Shown: positions 33,059 to 44,930 of the stretch, in pieces
Layout of the letters: every line of letters starts with the position of its first letter
Numbering within the stretch: position 1 is the stretch's first letter
Origin: Allomyces macrogynus ATCC 38327
Lineage: Eukaryota; Blastocladiomycota; Blastocladiomycetes; Blastocladiales; Blastocladiaceae
Direction: 5' to 3'
NCBI GenBank assembly: GCA_000151295.1
Contig: GG745346.1
Coordinates: 506,719-570,718 of the forward strand
Length of the DNA stretch: 64,000 nucleotides
Made by a program: the position numbers and the translations under genes
The notes under the pieces: generated by a model
The model's input: the letters and a program-made list of their open reading frames with translations, nothing else
What the model was told of the DNA's origin: nothing
Database searches by the model: none

Positions 33059-36000
33059 ATGGACGTCGACGTTGACCTCTCGAGCCTCCCCGCGCTGTCG
33101 CGCTGGGTTGATGGTATTGTGAAGCTTGCTCTCCACCATGCCGAACCGATGTCTGCCAGCATCGAATCACACGAGATTGGACGCACAATTCACCAATTCA
33201 CACTGTTGTTCATGGTCCAGAGTACACGGACACCCTGTCGGGAGATGCGTTTGCGATTCTCCGTGACGATCTCTTTGCCGAACTGCATGGCGTCATTCGG
33301 TATTGTCGCTCTGACCGAAGGAACGATCGCCCAGAATCTCCGACCTGACGCCATCGCTGTCCCCAATTTAGCGCCGTCGGCACGATCCCGCTCGGTATTG
33401 TCAACCGGCTCTTCGACATGGTTCTCTCTGGCCTGCAGGCCATGGTCGACGCCTGGGACGCGCACATTGGCGAGGGCGACGTGCCACTCTCGCAGACCGA
33501 CATGGAAACGCCCAAGCGCGCCTTGCTGCGGTGGCTCGCGCTCATGCAAACGCTCGTCGTGACCGCTGAGCACCGGTCGATTCACGCGCAGTCGCTCGCG
33601 ACCGTGGCCACGGCCGGTACCGGTGCCGGTGGTCGCGTCAAAAAGACGCCTGCGGCGCCCGCGCGCAAAAAGGCCAAGGGCAACGTGATTGCCGAGCAGG
33701 ACTGGGAGTGGGAGTCGCTCAAGATCCGCACGCTGCGCGCAATCCTCAATGTGCTCGAGCTGCCGCTCGGCCGGTTTTTGACGGATGCAGAGCGCGAGGA
33801 GGCGGTCGGCACCGTGACCAAGTCGCTCAACGAGCTGTGGCAGAACAAGGACCGCACGAGTTTGAAGTGCGTGCCGCTGAAAAGGCTCATGTTCGAGGCC
33901 TACGCGACGTGCATTGTTTCGCACGGCTACGGTCCGCAACTCTTTTGCAACATCGATTCCTCACGCCCAGTTTCTCACGAATACTGTTTATCCGTTCGTA
34001 TAGACGCCCAGGTTACGATCGAGCAGAACCTTAAGTTCTTCGAGTTCCTCGCCGAGCCCATGGCCGAGTTTTTGCACTACCTCGAGTCGGACCGCGACGT
34101 GACCAAGCTGACCGCCGACTTGCTCAAGACGATTGGCCAGACCGAGTACACGGACTCGAGCCACGCCAAATCGATTGCCACCTTCTTGACGGCGCTCTCC
34201 GACAAGTGCCCGAAATCGGTGCTGCGCAATCTCGTCTACCTCAAGGCGCAGCTCGACTCGCCCGAGTACCCGTTGCGGTCCGCGATTCTGCAATGTGTCG
34301 CCGCGGCGATCCAGCACTTGTTTCAGACCGACGAGACGGACCACGTCGCGTCTCTGATTGAGGTGATCGAGGAGCGGTACCGCGACGTGACGGCGCAGAC
34401 GCGCAAAAAGGCGCTGCAAATCACGAGCGAACTGCTCGGGTACAAGTACTTTTACGCCAAGTTCCCGGACCCGTGGTTCGACCTGTTGAGGCTCGCCGTG
34501 TCACGTATCCAGGACAAGAACCAGCCCGTGCGCGCGTCGGCGATCAAGACCGTGACCCAGTTCTTGCACCGGCACCCTTTCACGCTGCACGGCGAGACAC
34601 TCGCGCGCGCGCCGATCGAGGCCAAGGCTGCTGAGATCCGGGACCAGCTGAAAGTGTTCCTCGACGACGCCGAGCACGCAGACGAGGTGGACGCGGGTCA
34701 GCTGAGTCTGCTCGAGGCGCAGCACAAGTACTTTACGCACCTTGTTCAGTTTCTCGACCAGCTCGAGTACCAGGCGATCCCGTACCTCGCGCAGCTGCTC
34801 GCATCCAAGAACAAGGCCGAGGTGATTGACACAATGGATTTCTTTGTCGAGGCGCACGCGCTCAAGCTGCCGGGCGCCACCGTCGGGCTCGGCAAAATGT
34901 GGCACCTGGTCTTCAACGTGCGCAACTCGGAGCACCTCAAGGACATTCACGCACACTTGATTGCATGCTTTGATGCCGTCTACCTGTCGTCGGCGGCGAC
35001 GACCGCCAAGCAGACCGCGCCCGCGGGGCTGAGACAGCCGGACGTGAACCTGGTCGTTCGCAACCTGATCACGCTCACCTACGACAAGACGCTCGCCGAC
35101 TTGACGTGCCTCGACAAGATTGTCGGCATGTGCCGGCAAGAACGGCTCATTGACGACCGGGTCGTGACACACCTGTGGACCATTTTCTCGGCGACCAAGG
35201 TGCCCGTCCCGCTCAAGCAGCGGCGTGGGGCCACTCTCGTCCTGTCGTGGCTGTGCCACGCCGAACCGGCGTTGCTTGGCGCAGACCAGCTCATGCTCGT
35301 TCTGCGCGGTCTGCGTGCGAACCGCGACTTGATATTCACGCGGTCGTGCTGCCAGGTCCTGCAGAGCCTGCAGTGCCGGCTGCCCATGGACCACGAGCTG
35401 TTTGATGTGATGCAGGCCGTCTTGCTCGAGGCGCCTGCGCCGCGGCACAGCGCGTCGACAGCGTGGTACGGTACTGCGCAGCAGGTGATCAAGACCATCT
35501 ACGCGATCTGCCAGCAGCCCATGGCCGTGCTCAACCAGGTCATTAAGACGCTCTCGCAAGTCCTCTACACGCCGACCGGGCGCGCCCCGCTCGACCACTT
35601 GTGCCGTCTGTTTTTCGTGCTCGGACACACGGCGATCCAGCAGCTCGTGTACCTCGAAACGATTGAGCTCGACTACAAGCGCAAGAAGGCGGCCGAGCCG
35701 GCGGCCGCGCCCAAGGCGCGCGCGCGCAAGACCGCGAGTCGCAAGTCGACGCCGCAGCGCGCGCGGCACGCGCGCCGGCGATCCACGGGCGGGAACGTGA
35801 CGGGCGACGACACGGATGCGGGCGCCGAGACCGACAATGATCTCGAACAGGTGGTCGGGTCGGCCGAGGACGTGTTCACCGATAATCTCGCTGCGGTGCG
35901 CGAGCTCGAGTTGTTGCAGGGGGCGTCGAGTTTGCTGGCGGCCTACGGCCCGCTCGTGCGGCACGTCACGCAGGACCGGACCACGCCGCCGCAACTGCGC

Positions 36001-37252
36001 GTGTTTGCGGCCACGTGTCTCGCGCAGTTCATGTGTCTGTCGGCGCAGTTTTGCGAGGAGAATTTGCCTGTGTTGAAGCAGGCGCTGCGCGACGCGCCGA
36101 GCGGGATCAAGTCCAACTTGATGGTCGCGTTTGGCGACTTGATTGTCTGCTGGAACACGGTCATTGACGAGGACGTGAACGTACTCTACGACGCGCTGCG
36201 GTCGGCCGAGGCCGGCGCCGTCAAGAAGAACGCGCTCATGGTCCTGCTGCACTTGATCTTAAACGGCATGGTCAAGGTCAAGGGCCAGCTGTCGGCACTC
36301 GCCATGTGCCTCGAGGACCCGGACGACCGCATCGCGGGGCTCACGAGGTTGTTCTTGTCGGAACTCGCTGCCAAGGAGCAGGCGCTCTATAACAACTTGA
36401 GCGACGTGCTCTCGCACCTGTTCATTATCGGGTCCGAGTCGGCGAACGGCGATGCTGCCGCCGCCGTTCCAGCCGCCGCTGCTCCCGCCGATGTGGACGG
36501 CGGCGCCGCCGTGGGCGACGGCGCGTTTGGCCGACCCGCAGCCGTCGACGAGCAGGCCGTCATGCGCGTGCTCAAGTTCCTGCTCGGGTTCATCACCAAG
36601 GAAAAGCAGACGGAGAACTTGATGGACAAGCTGTGCCAGCGGCTCAAGGAGTCCGAGTCCCCGCGGCAGTGGCGTGCCATCATGTACGCAATGTCGCTGC
36701 TGCCTGTCGACACCAGCCCCGAGGCCAAGACGCGCAAGCTGCTCGAGCACTTTGCGTGCTACGCAAACAAGCTGCACGAGGACGGCGTCTACAAGTTCCT
36801 CATGGATATCGTCGCCAAGATTGGCAAAGCAAATGCCGGTGGCGTCGGGAAACCCGCGGCAGGTGCGTCGGCGAATGCGGCGCTGCAGGAACTCACGGAA
36901 AAGATTACCCAGGCGCGGAATGGGTTCATTGTGGTACGTGCTTTCGAGTTGGGCGGGGAGGGTGGGATCGAATGCTGACTTGAGGTCCGTTGGTATCTAG
37001 GCCGGTACGACCTCGACATCACCCGACGGTGAGAGTGCTGAAGCCGATGCACCTCCCGCTCCGCCAGCGGCAGCACGGCCAGCGGCAGCACGGACCCGTG
37101 GTCGTCGGGGAGCAGGCAAGGCGGCAAAAGGCCGCCGCGGTGCTGCGGTGCGGACGACCAGAGCTGCTGCTGCCAGACGGAGGCGAGCTGTCCATGTGTC
37201 CGACTCAGAAGTGGAGGAGGAAGACGAGTCCATGGATGAGGACAGCGATTGA
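33059..37252 (+). CDS. CND1: condensin complex subunit 1 (NCAPD2/Cnd1/Ycs4)
   Basis: Exons 33059-33113, 33221-33299, 33372-33931, 34004-36933 and 37001-37252; 1291 aa, the expected size. A HEAT-repeat subunit of condensin I that binds the kleisin and DNA and is needed for mitotic chromosome compaction. Family blocks: SIATFLTALSDKCPKSVLRN with LRSAILQCVAAAIQHLF; ERYRDVTAQTRKKALQITSE; the near-invariant core KKNALMVLLHLILNGMVKVK then CLEDPDDRIAGLTRLFLSEL; and FITKEKQTENLMDKLCQRLK. A basic Arg/Lys/Ser linker (about 760-800) and the basic-then-acidic tail ending ESMDEDSD resemble the regulatory ends of this subunit. Exons 1-2 are short; the intron at 33932-34003 is 72 nt, in frame and stop-free, but its removal gives the proper YDAQVTIEQNLKFFEF. 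Confidence 0.94.
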
Positions 37253-38793
37253 GGAGCACCGCATTGAATTCATTTGGTTTCTGCTATAGTGGTGTGGGGC
37301 ACCCAAGTGGTTCTGGAGGTGGCGAATGACATGCTGGAGAAGAAGGGGTGGGATGGCCAGGCAATAAATAGTTCGGGTGTGCCCGCGGTAGGCGCGTACG
37401 CGCGCGACACGATCCAAAGCCTCCAGGAACGTTCGCTATCCCGCGTCTCATCACTCGCGGGAGCCGTCGACGAACCGTCCACAAAAACACGAACGCGAGC
37501 GCAACGACCTGCTGCTGCAAGTGTGCAGTATTCGCTTACCAAACCAAACCGAGCTCGAGCTACCGCACGAAAACTCGAAGAACCAGCAGCGCCTTGTGCG
37601 TCTCGAACGAAAGCCGGTTGCGGACGAGCGGGACCGCAAAAGTGACGACAAGGATCTGGCCGACGAGAACGACCACAACATAGCGGATTGGGGGGCAGCT
37701 CGCAGGCCGGTCATTCACTGATATATCATGGCGTTCAGAACGTAGATGCAGCAAACTTGCTGTGATCATGATCAACGACCGCTCGGTGAGTGGTCGCGCG
37801 ACATCAAGACGCCAAAGACGCGTCGTCGTACGCGCACGCCAGCTGCAAGTGGCCGGGGAACCGCGGCGCGCGTCGCGCAACGTCAGGAGAAGAGAAGAAC
37901 AGCTCGGCGCGATGCTACACAGGGATGATGTGGTCAACTGGCTCGAAGACGTCGGAACTGCTGGGCGTCGCCGGTCAGTTCGTACCACACCCACTTGTCG
38001 CGTCCAAACTCGCCTGCGACGCGAGCAGCCACTCCTGATCATGAGCGTGATCGCGCTGGTTTGTGCCAATGACCGCCCTCGGCGACGCATATTGGGGCAG
38101 CACTGCGACAGTGGGCTCATATTCTTTAAATGCATGGCATGGCAGGCAGGAAAGGAAGAGTCACAGGCAAGTGACATTGGACAATGTGAGCAATCAATGC
38201 CAGGCAGGTTTGAAAATTGGTTCGAATCCCCGCGTGCTCGAATATCCTTTCAGTTGCCAACCTGGTCCGTCCGGGAAGGCTGCCCAAATTTTTGTTTACG
38301 GGTGGAGAGAGGACAAGTGATCGTGTCGAAGCTTTTTTTTGCTACCATTATCCGAATAGCACTGAACACTGCCCCAGGGGGAAATATTTTGTCACCCCCA
38401 ATTTTCACGGCAATGGGAGGAGTTTGGAGTGGAGAGGCCTCGCAGTAGGGTGTTCGGTGGTGTTGCGAGTTGATTTTGCAAAGAAAATAGACAGTTTACC
38501 AGGCAGTTTTGGGGATACAGGGCTACATCGTTGATCAAACAAATGGGGCAATGATCAGTGCTACGGTACGCACTTCTGTATTGGTTGCGGAAAGCCTTGA
38601 TAGAGCCTTGATCACGCCCTCACCTGCCCTCTCGTTCGCTACTAGCTGGGTCGCAGCACGGCTGCCACTGCCTGCCAGTCTTGGCCTGTTGCGCAATAGT
38701 GTTCCCAGCAGCTTATTCCACTTTTTTCTTGTTGCGTCCACTGATACTGGTCAGGAAAAAATGTATGTAGACATGCTATACAACGTTCACCCG
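37253..38793. other. gene-free stretch with a possible decayed membrane-protein gene on the minus strand
   Basis: No intact gene. On the minus strand between about 38040 and 37560, stop-broken segments look protein-like (RDKWVWYELTGDAQQF, SSDVFEPVDHIIPV, FPGHLQLACAYDDASL) and end in a hydrophobic span (IRYVVVVLVGQILVVTFAV), suggesting a relic. 38100-38790 is poorer in GC and carries GGTTCGAATCC at 38219-38229, a perfect B-box core with no tRNA around it. Confidence 0.3.
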
Positions 38794-40123
38794 CTAGCAG
38801 CACAGCGGCTGCGCAAACGGCTCCTTGGCTGGTGCCTGGCCCGCCTGGCCCGCGCCGTTCAACGGTGCATCACTCCCGGCTCCCCCATCCACGCCCATCA
38901 TCTCCTGCAACGCCGCCTTGCGTCCACTACCGCGATTGAACACGTAGTTGCCAACAAACGCGCCTAGCAAGACCATCGCGCACCAGCCCCAATTGAACGT
39001 CATGACGACGAGCATCAACAAGAACGAAAACGCAATCTCGGTCGTGGCCACAAGCGCGCGGGCCGCGACCAGCATCTCACGCTTGATCCCGGGCGTCGCG
39101 GCCGCGAGCGACGCCGCGAGCCGCGGGGTCACGACCCCGCGCACAACAGCCTGCAGCGCGTAGTACGCGACCGTGACGAGAAACACGCCGACCGACGCGG
39201 CCGCGTAGGACCCTGCGGTGCGCGTGACCCACGATCGGAACAACAGCAGGTCGTGTGTGTCCTGGTGGAAGTACATGCGCATCGGCGGGATGTCGAGGTC
39301 TCCGCCCTCGTCGAGCGACGTTGACGACGACGAACCGGTGGAGGTGGACGGCGTCGAGGTCGCGGGGACGGCCGACCCGTCGAATGCCGACGTGGGACAG
39401 ATTTGCGGGAAGTTGTCCTTGGTCGCGGTCGGGTTCGCCTGGCACATCTTTTTCCACGGCACGTTGCACATGGTCATGTCTGGCATGGCCTTGCACATGG
39501 CCACGTAGACGGCGAAACTGTCGCAGGACGCGAGTTGCGCGAGCGGGACGGACAGCGACGACGCCGGGTTCGTGCACTTGTCACAGCCCTCCTGGTTGGT
39601 CATGATCAAAATTGGTCAGATCCACTTTCTGGTGATCAGTACCCATCAACCACCGGCCACGACGACAAACACGCACCATGTTGTGCACCTTGCACATGCG
39701 GTAAATCTGGTTCTGGTAGACCGTCGAGTTGGTCCATGCGGGCCACGCCGTATTGCCATCAGCGCGGCACTCGCTCGGCTTGGCCGTGCAATACGCCTGG
39801 TACTGTGTGCACACGTCGGTCGTCGGGTTATCGTAATTGCAGAGCGCATCGAGCAGGCTCAATGTCGAGCAATACGGCTTGGTCGTGCTCGTTCCGCACT
39901 GCGCAAGCAGCGAGCACGTGCCGAGCGGCGTCGACGTGGTCGCCGAGCAGAAACTGGTCAGGGCATCGCGTGATGGCGCCGTGGCGGTACTGGGCGAGGC
40001 AGATTGCGGCCGCGCGTGGACGGGTGCAGAAGACAGGACGGCGAGAAGGGCGAGCGCCGCAACCGCGGTACGGAACAGCAGCAGCGCACGGCCGGGTGGT
40101 GGACTCGAGTGGTTGACGGGCAT
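38794..40123 (-). CDS. CTR-family high-affinity copper transporter with Cys-rich ectodomain
   Basis: Minus-strand exons 40123-39677 and 39591-38794, phase 0, 414 aa. The N-terminus has a signal-type hydrophobic stretch (about 13-33, ALLLFRTAVAALALLAVLSS). Next is a 200-residue extracellular domain rich in Cys (CTQYQAYCTAKPSEC, CDKCTN, MCNVPWKKMC), unusual beside the short Met-rich ectodomain of yeast Ctr1. The transporter core follows: MRMYFHQDTHDLLLFRSW before span 1, MLVVM (M-x3-M) in span 2, and GAFVGNYVF (G-x3-G) in span 3. The Met pair forms the Cu(I) selectivity filter in trimers. The gene ends with FAQPLCC, a CC tail like the Cys pair at the end of Ctr proteins. It sits 575 nt downstream of the BIM1-like gene on the same strand. 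Confidence 0.88.
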
Positions 40124-40698
40124 GGTCGTGATGGTGCTGATACTGGACTGGAGGGTGGGCCGGCGAGCGGGAGCAGGTTGCGGGCCTTCTTGACGAGGAA
40201 ATGGCTGCAAATTGGAGCTAGAAGCCAGACGCGTCGAGGTCGAGGTCGAGTTGTACGTCGTGTCGGTTGGCAAGGCCGCAGCAGCAGAGGGGCTCACGGT
40301 GCGCGCGGGGCGTGGGAGAATTTGAAGGTGGAGACGGTGCGGGTCGGTTGAGCAGCGAGTTCATCAACACCATCCTTCACAACCACTCTGGCCTCGCGCC
40401 GCAGCCGGCCTTTGTTGTCCCTTGTCGACGCGCGGTCGCTTCCAATCCCGTTCGAAATACGGCGCCCGTCGTGTTCATCGCGGCGCTTTGCAGCTGGTGG
40501 CGCCGACAAGCGGCAGCATCGTTGGCATGGACGCGCAAAAGCTGGTCGACCAGTCGTCCGAAATCGCCCAACGAATCAAATCAACCGCCTCGCCGCGTTC
40601 GTTTGCCCCTGGCTTGGCCAGACCTGCCCCGGGGGCAGCTGGTCGGTGCTGGATCACATCCGGAGAACAGGCCAAAAAGAAATGGATTGATGATATAT
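40124..40698. promoter_or_regulatory. spacer between the BIM1-like and CTR genes
   Basis: 575 nt between the stop of the BIM1-like gene and the CTR start (both minus strand), presumably the CTR promoter and leader. I saw no clear copper-regulator (GCTGD-type) element array. Confidence 0.35.
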
Positions 40699-41304
40699 TT
40701 ACAGAACCATGGCGCCCACGACGCTCACGACGACGGCACCGACCACAGCCGCGTCCGCCGCGGACCGCCCCGCGCCTTGTGTGCCGGCCGACTTGGCCTT
40801 GTCGCCCCCACTCGACGCACCGGCCTGCACAAACGTCACATCGCCGCACTGGTAGAGCACGCCGTCGCCGGCATCGTAGGTCGTCATGATCGTGCCGCTC
40901 TTGCCAATCAAATCCGTCGTCGACTTGAGCCCGAGCGACGCCAGCGCGCCCGCATCCAGCTTATCGAGCGGCGCCGCGACCGTCTGGTTCCCGAGCTTGG
41001 CCACGTTCGTGTCGAGAATCTTGACAAAGTCCTTGACGGCGGCAGGCTTGTCGTTGAGCGTCAGGTAGACGGAAAAGGCCGCGTTCGTGTGGAAGGCGTT
41101 GATGGTCAGGTCGGTCCCAGGCACCCACGGCGTGCGCGGCTGCTTGACGTCGTTGGCGCCGCCGCACGGCGGCTGCACCATCAGCGACTCGTCGAGAAGC
41201 CGCGTCGGCGGCGCCGTCAGGACGTAGTGCGCGCGCACGGCCTGTGCGGCCACGAGGGCGAGAGCGAGCGCGAGCACGAGGCTGGTTGGCGACGTGAGTG
41301 GCAT
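40699..41304 (-). CDS. secreted, GPI-anchored BIM1/X325-like copper-binding protein
   Basis: A single exon from ATG 41304, 201 aa. A signal peptide (residues 1-25, ending AQAVRA) places His26 at the mature N-terminus (HYVLTAPPTRLL), the histidine that would form a copper-binding brace as in LPMO-like X325/BIM1 proteins. VQPPCGGAND follows; the PCGG motif is a mark of that family. The core has about 130 residues with strands (LTINAFHTNAAFSVYLTLN) and a second Cys in YQCGDVTF for a disulfide with the PCGG Cys. A Ser/Gly linker and a hydrophobic C-terminus (AVVGAVVVSVVGAMVL) indicate a GPI signal. In Cryptococcus, Bim1 works with Ctr1 in copper uptake, and here the CTR gene is adjacent. An ATG further upstream is in frame but would bury the signal peptide. 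Confidence 0.87.
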   Translation of the reverse strand: MPLTSPTSLVLALALALVAAQAVRAHYVLTAPPTRLLDESLMVQPPCGGANDVKQPRTPWVPGTDLTINAFHTNAAFSVYLTLNDKPAAVKDFVKILDTNVAKLGNQTVAAPLDKLDAGALASLGLKSTTDLIGKSGTIMTTYDAGDGVLYQCGDVTFVQAGASSGGDKAKSAGTQGAGRSAADAAVVGAVVVSVVGAMVL

Positions 41305-42503
41305 GGCGAGCGTGGAAGTGGCGAGCTGGCTCGAGTGCGGGGAGAAAACGAGGGAAGAGGAGGAGCGGTGAGCGAGATGCCGCGATTGCGGCACAGAGCT
41401 CATGATGAGCGGCAAGGGACCGAAATTGCCCTCGCGTCACGTGCAATCCTGAACCAACCACCCCCGAAACGTGACCCTCTCGCTTCAACTTCACGAATCG
41501 CGCCAAACACGCCTCTAATATCAACGAAATGGCGCCACTGCCGAGTGCATGCAGCCACGCATGCAGGGCCGGCAAGGTCCTCTTTCGTGCCGCCGTGGTC
41601 GGAGCGGGCCGGACAGATCCGAGCGGATGAGCGGGAAGGGTGGATGCGGCCGGGCGTGCAGGCGTGCATGCAAGTCGGCATGGAGAGAGAGCCGTGGCGA
41701 AAAGGGCGAGCGTGAAAGCGAGAGGTGCGCGAGGGCGCAAGGCGAGCCGAGGGCGAGCCGAGGGCGAGACGCAGCAACGGACGAGCGAGTCGTTCGTGCG
41801 GACATGTGAAGGACGCGCTGACAGTGGTGCTGAAACGACAAAGACAAATGGGCAAGCACGCCAAATCTCATGTTGGCTCCATGACAGCGGACAAGTCGAG
41901 ACCAGTTCGGAGGCGAGTACCCTTGAAGCAGTCGAGGACTCTCGATCGGAGCGGGTGACGAGCCCCGCGACGCAGATCTGGACAACTCGAGAGAAGATTT
42001 GCAGTTGGAGCCGCGAAAAAACTTGCTGGTTCGTGACGATGGCGGGAATGCGAAGGCAAAGTTGGTTCATCTTGACAGCTGAGCGTGGTTGCGCCGCCGC
42101 GGGCAACAGCGGCTTGGACGTGAGCAGCGATCCATGGTCGAGGAGCGGGCGGCAACGCGCCGTGCTGGTCGCCCAATCGGTGGAGAAAGGTGCAAGAGAG
42201 ACGTGGCCGACTTGAAGGGCGGGCGCAGGGGGGTGCATGCCGTATTTATATTGGGAGGAGGTGGAGGGGCTGGCCAAGGAAAAATCGCGCATTGACTGGA
42301 CGGTTGCCTGTCGGCATCCGGTTTTCCACCCACGCGCTGGGATGCGCGACCCCGGCGCCCAGCCTCGACATCCCACCTCGCTCCCACCACGTCGAATGGC
42401 TGACGCGAGATCACCGGAAAGTCCTTTCTTGAGCCTTTCACCTTGGGCTAAAGCGCCTGCAGTACTCGATGATCCTTGTCGGAAGTCATTCGAATCGCAG
42501 CGA
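41305..42503. other. divergent intergenic region
   Basis: Between the BIM1-like start (minus) and the EGF-like membrane protein (plus), whose true 5' exon may lie in this region. The frame of its first annotated exon is open back to 42237. Nothing else recognised. Confidence 0.35.
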
Positions 42504-44318
42504 ATGTCCATCGGCAACATGCTGCAATCACCCGCACTCGGCTACGCATCCGCGCGACCGTCCACCGGCTTGGGCGCCAGCGGCGCGGTGACCAAGGGCG
42601 ACGCCAATGACGACGACCACTCGCTGACAGCGCTAATCACGCCCGACCGGCTGTGGGACCGGACCGCAAGTGCCTTTGCCAACGTCTTTGAATCGCTCCT
42701 CGGTCGCGACGCGCAAGTCGCGCTCGGCCAGCTCCGTCTGCTGCAAACTGGTCGCACGCACCGCATCTTGTCCGACGACGAGGTCCAGGCTGCTGTTAAG
42801 CGCGTTCAAGGCGCGGCCGTATTACGCAAGCGCGACGACGGCGAGCCGACGGCACTCGACAAGGAGCAGCGCAAGGCGCCGTCGTCGGTGTTAACTGCCG
42901 ACGCTGGGTCCGTGGCAGAGGTTGAGCAGTCGGTTCAAGCCGACGTTGCGCCGCGAACCGGTACGGTGGGGAGTACTTTGTGGCTGCGAAACTGGCCATT
43001 CACTGACGATCAAGTTGGGTCGCGCCGTCGGCAGGCTCGCAGTGCAGCGGCGTCGGCATTTTCCAGTCGTACAACGGCCCGCTGGTCCGTTCTCTGCGCT
43101 CATGATTTATGCCGACTGTCCTCGACTGACCGATTCCGCGTCCAGTACAATTGCGCCGGAAGCTACGAGTCGGCCACGTCGATGCGCGACCTGACGCTCA
43201 AGCGCGTCGCCACGAGCCCGTGCGACGCGTGCGCCGTGGGCGATGCCGCATGCCAATCGACCTGTTGCCCGAAAGCCTTCGACGCGGTACGGTTTCCACT
43301 CGCCGGTCGTCTCTTCATTTTCGCACCCGTTCTTACACCTCACGTCCCGCATCTCGAACTCGTCCAAGGCAACCTACCGATGCATCTGCCCCATGACCCG
43401 CATCGGCCGCGACTGCGAGCAACTGCGTCCCGTCTCGTGCACCGTGACGTCTGACCCGACCGTGGGCCTCGACCTCGCGTGCGCCGCCAACTCGGCCCCA
43501 CTCCCGCCCTCGTCTTCTGCTCTCCCACCGTGTCCACGCGTCGCGTCAACGGCGCGCGCCGTCCCGCTCGCGTTCCGCACGCGGTGCGCATTCATCACAC
43601 GGCCCAACGTGAACCTGGCGACCGACGCGGCGCAATTCGCGTACGTCTACCGCAACAACGACACATGGGCTGTGCGCGACCGCGCCGACATGACGCTGCG
43701 TGTCGCGGCCGTGAGCCCGCACATGGTGGGGAGCGCACGGCACCGCGCGGGCGCCGTGGTTGTGCCCGTCAGTTACGATCAGGCAGCGGGCCGCGATGGG
43801 ACGGCGCCGCTGACAGTGCCGTTTGAGGTGGCCGACGTGACGAGGGCGAGGATGAAGGCGTGGGTGAATGGGATCGTCACGACGCGGCCCGTGTTTTGGG
43901 TGGGTGGCCGGATTATCGTGGAAGCGGGTACGTGACAACGTTCCAGACTGTGTGATTGGGCTCAGACGGCTTGCTTCTCACCACGACCACGTGCTAGAAC
44001 TGATTGGCGTACCAGGCGTCTCGACGCAGTGGGTCGGCCGTCCCGTGTTCACCGCGTTTTTGGGCACGACCGACGCGCCGCAAGACGTGCTCGACACGGT
44101 GCGCGCGTCCAAGATTCTGACGGCTGGCGCGTCGACGGGGTACTCGACGGGGATCATGCTCGTGATTGGCATGGGCGTACTGTACGTTAACTCTCGCACT
44201 GTCGCTACCTGCTGCCGCCGTTTCTCAACTCATTTCGCGCTCCGCTCACAGGTTGGGACTGGGAATTCTCTGGATCGTGGTGAAGACGCTTCGGCAGCGG
44301 CCGAAACTTGTGGAATAA
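42504..44318 (+). CDS. type I membrane protein with an EGF-like segment (5' end uncertain)
   Basis: Exons 42504?-42960, 43035-43084, 43146-43286, 43369-43927, 43998-44181 and 44252-44318; all junctions keep phase. The N-terminal 150 residues are hydrophilic and end in an acidic region with a dibasic site. The middle is Cys-rich: CSGVGIFQSYNGPL, YNCAGSYES, CDACAVGDAACQSTCC, then YRCICPMTRIGRDCEQL, which has the C-x-C-x8-C ending of an EGF module. A 190-residue, probably beta-rich domain follows. Near the C-terminus is one membrane span (GIMLVIGMGVLLGLGILWIV) and a short basic tail KTLRQRPKLVE. A secreted protein needs a signal peptide; none is seen, so a first exon upstream is likely missing. 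No named family; a surface receptor or adhesion protein is inferred. Confidence 0.6.
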
Positions 44319-44916
44319 AACCAGCAAAAGAATGCACTTGTTCTTGCACCGAATGTGTCTTCAGAAGGAAGGCAGGTATAGGTTTCTCCTCATTGTGAGT
44401 CGGAGTAACTAATGACATCCATACTTGTTCATCAGGAACACACGGGCCGCAAGGCAGCCATAAACGAGCAATTCGTTGGACTTGCCAAGATGTTGTTGCT
44501 ATTTGACACCCAACAGGCACGGAAATCAACGCCACCCGAAAGCGTCGTCGAAAAGCCGGGTGAGCTCTAAAAAACAACTGGGATCCCCGCCGGGAGGAAT
44601 AACGCTAGGCCGTTGTCGCCCGAAAAGGACAAGAAGCCAAGTGCACTATAGCCGGAGTGAAGCAAATTAAGGACAAATTAGGGATATTGGGAAATGAAGC
44701 GCTTGGAGCTCGAAATACGCAGGTTGTGGGTTTGGTTGTTTCACGCCAAAGATCAATCACTGTTCGGCCACCCATCCAACAAAAACAGGGCAACAAGCCT
44801 CTCTCTGACTGTTCCTGGCCCTCGGTTCAAACCCTACCAAGCCAGTTTCAAAGAACACGTTCAAAATCCCTTGAGTCTCAAGGGGCAAAAGATGACTGTC
44901 ACAAAATGCTCACAAT
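44319..44916. other. gene-free, GC-poorer stretch
   Basis: No coding signal. GGTTCAAACCC at 44824-44834 matches a B-box core without a surrounding tRNA fold. Confidence 0.35.
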
Positions 44917-44922
44917 AAAAAA
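44917..44922 (-). terminator. RNA polymerase III terminator of tRNA-Pro
   Basis: Six T residues on the minus strand, 8 nt beyond the tRNA 3' end. Confidence 0.8.
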
Positions 44923-44930
44923 GCTAGTTC

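Noticed and set aside
32337..33188. 283-codon minus-strand frame in the TPC1-CND1 spacer
   Set aside because: It overlaps the first condensin exon on the other strand, has biased composition and lacks domain or start context.
34501..36252. 583-codon open frame on the minus strand inside condensin CND1
   Set aside because: It is the shadow of a strongly conserved gene on the other strand; the translation is Arg/Val/Leu-biased and has no domain. GC-rich third positions keep antisense frames open.
38219..38229. Possible tRNA gene at a perfect GGTTCGAATCC
   Set aside because: The T stem does not pair, and there is no anticodon arm or acceptor; kept only as a B-box motif.
42237..42503. Extending the EGF-like protein upstream in the same frame to 42237
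   Set aside because: The added residues lack coding character and give no signal peptide; a separate unseen first exon is more likely.
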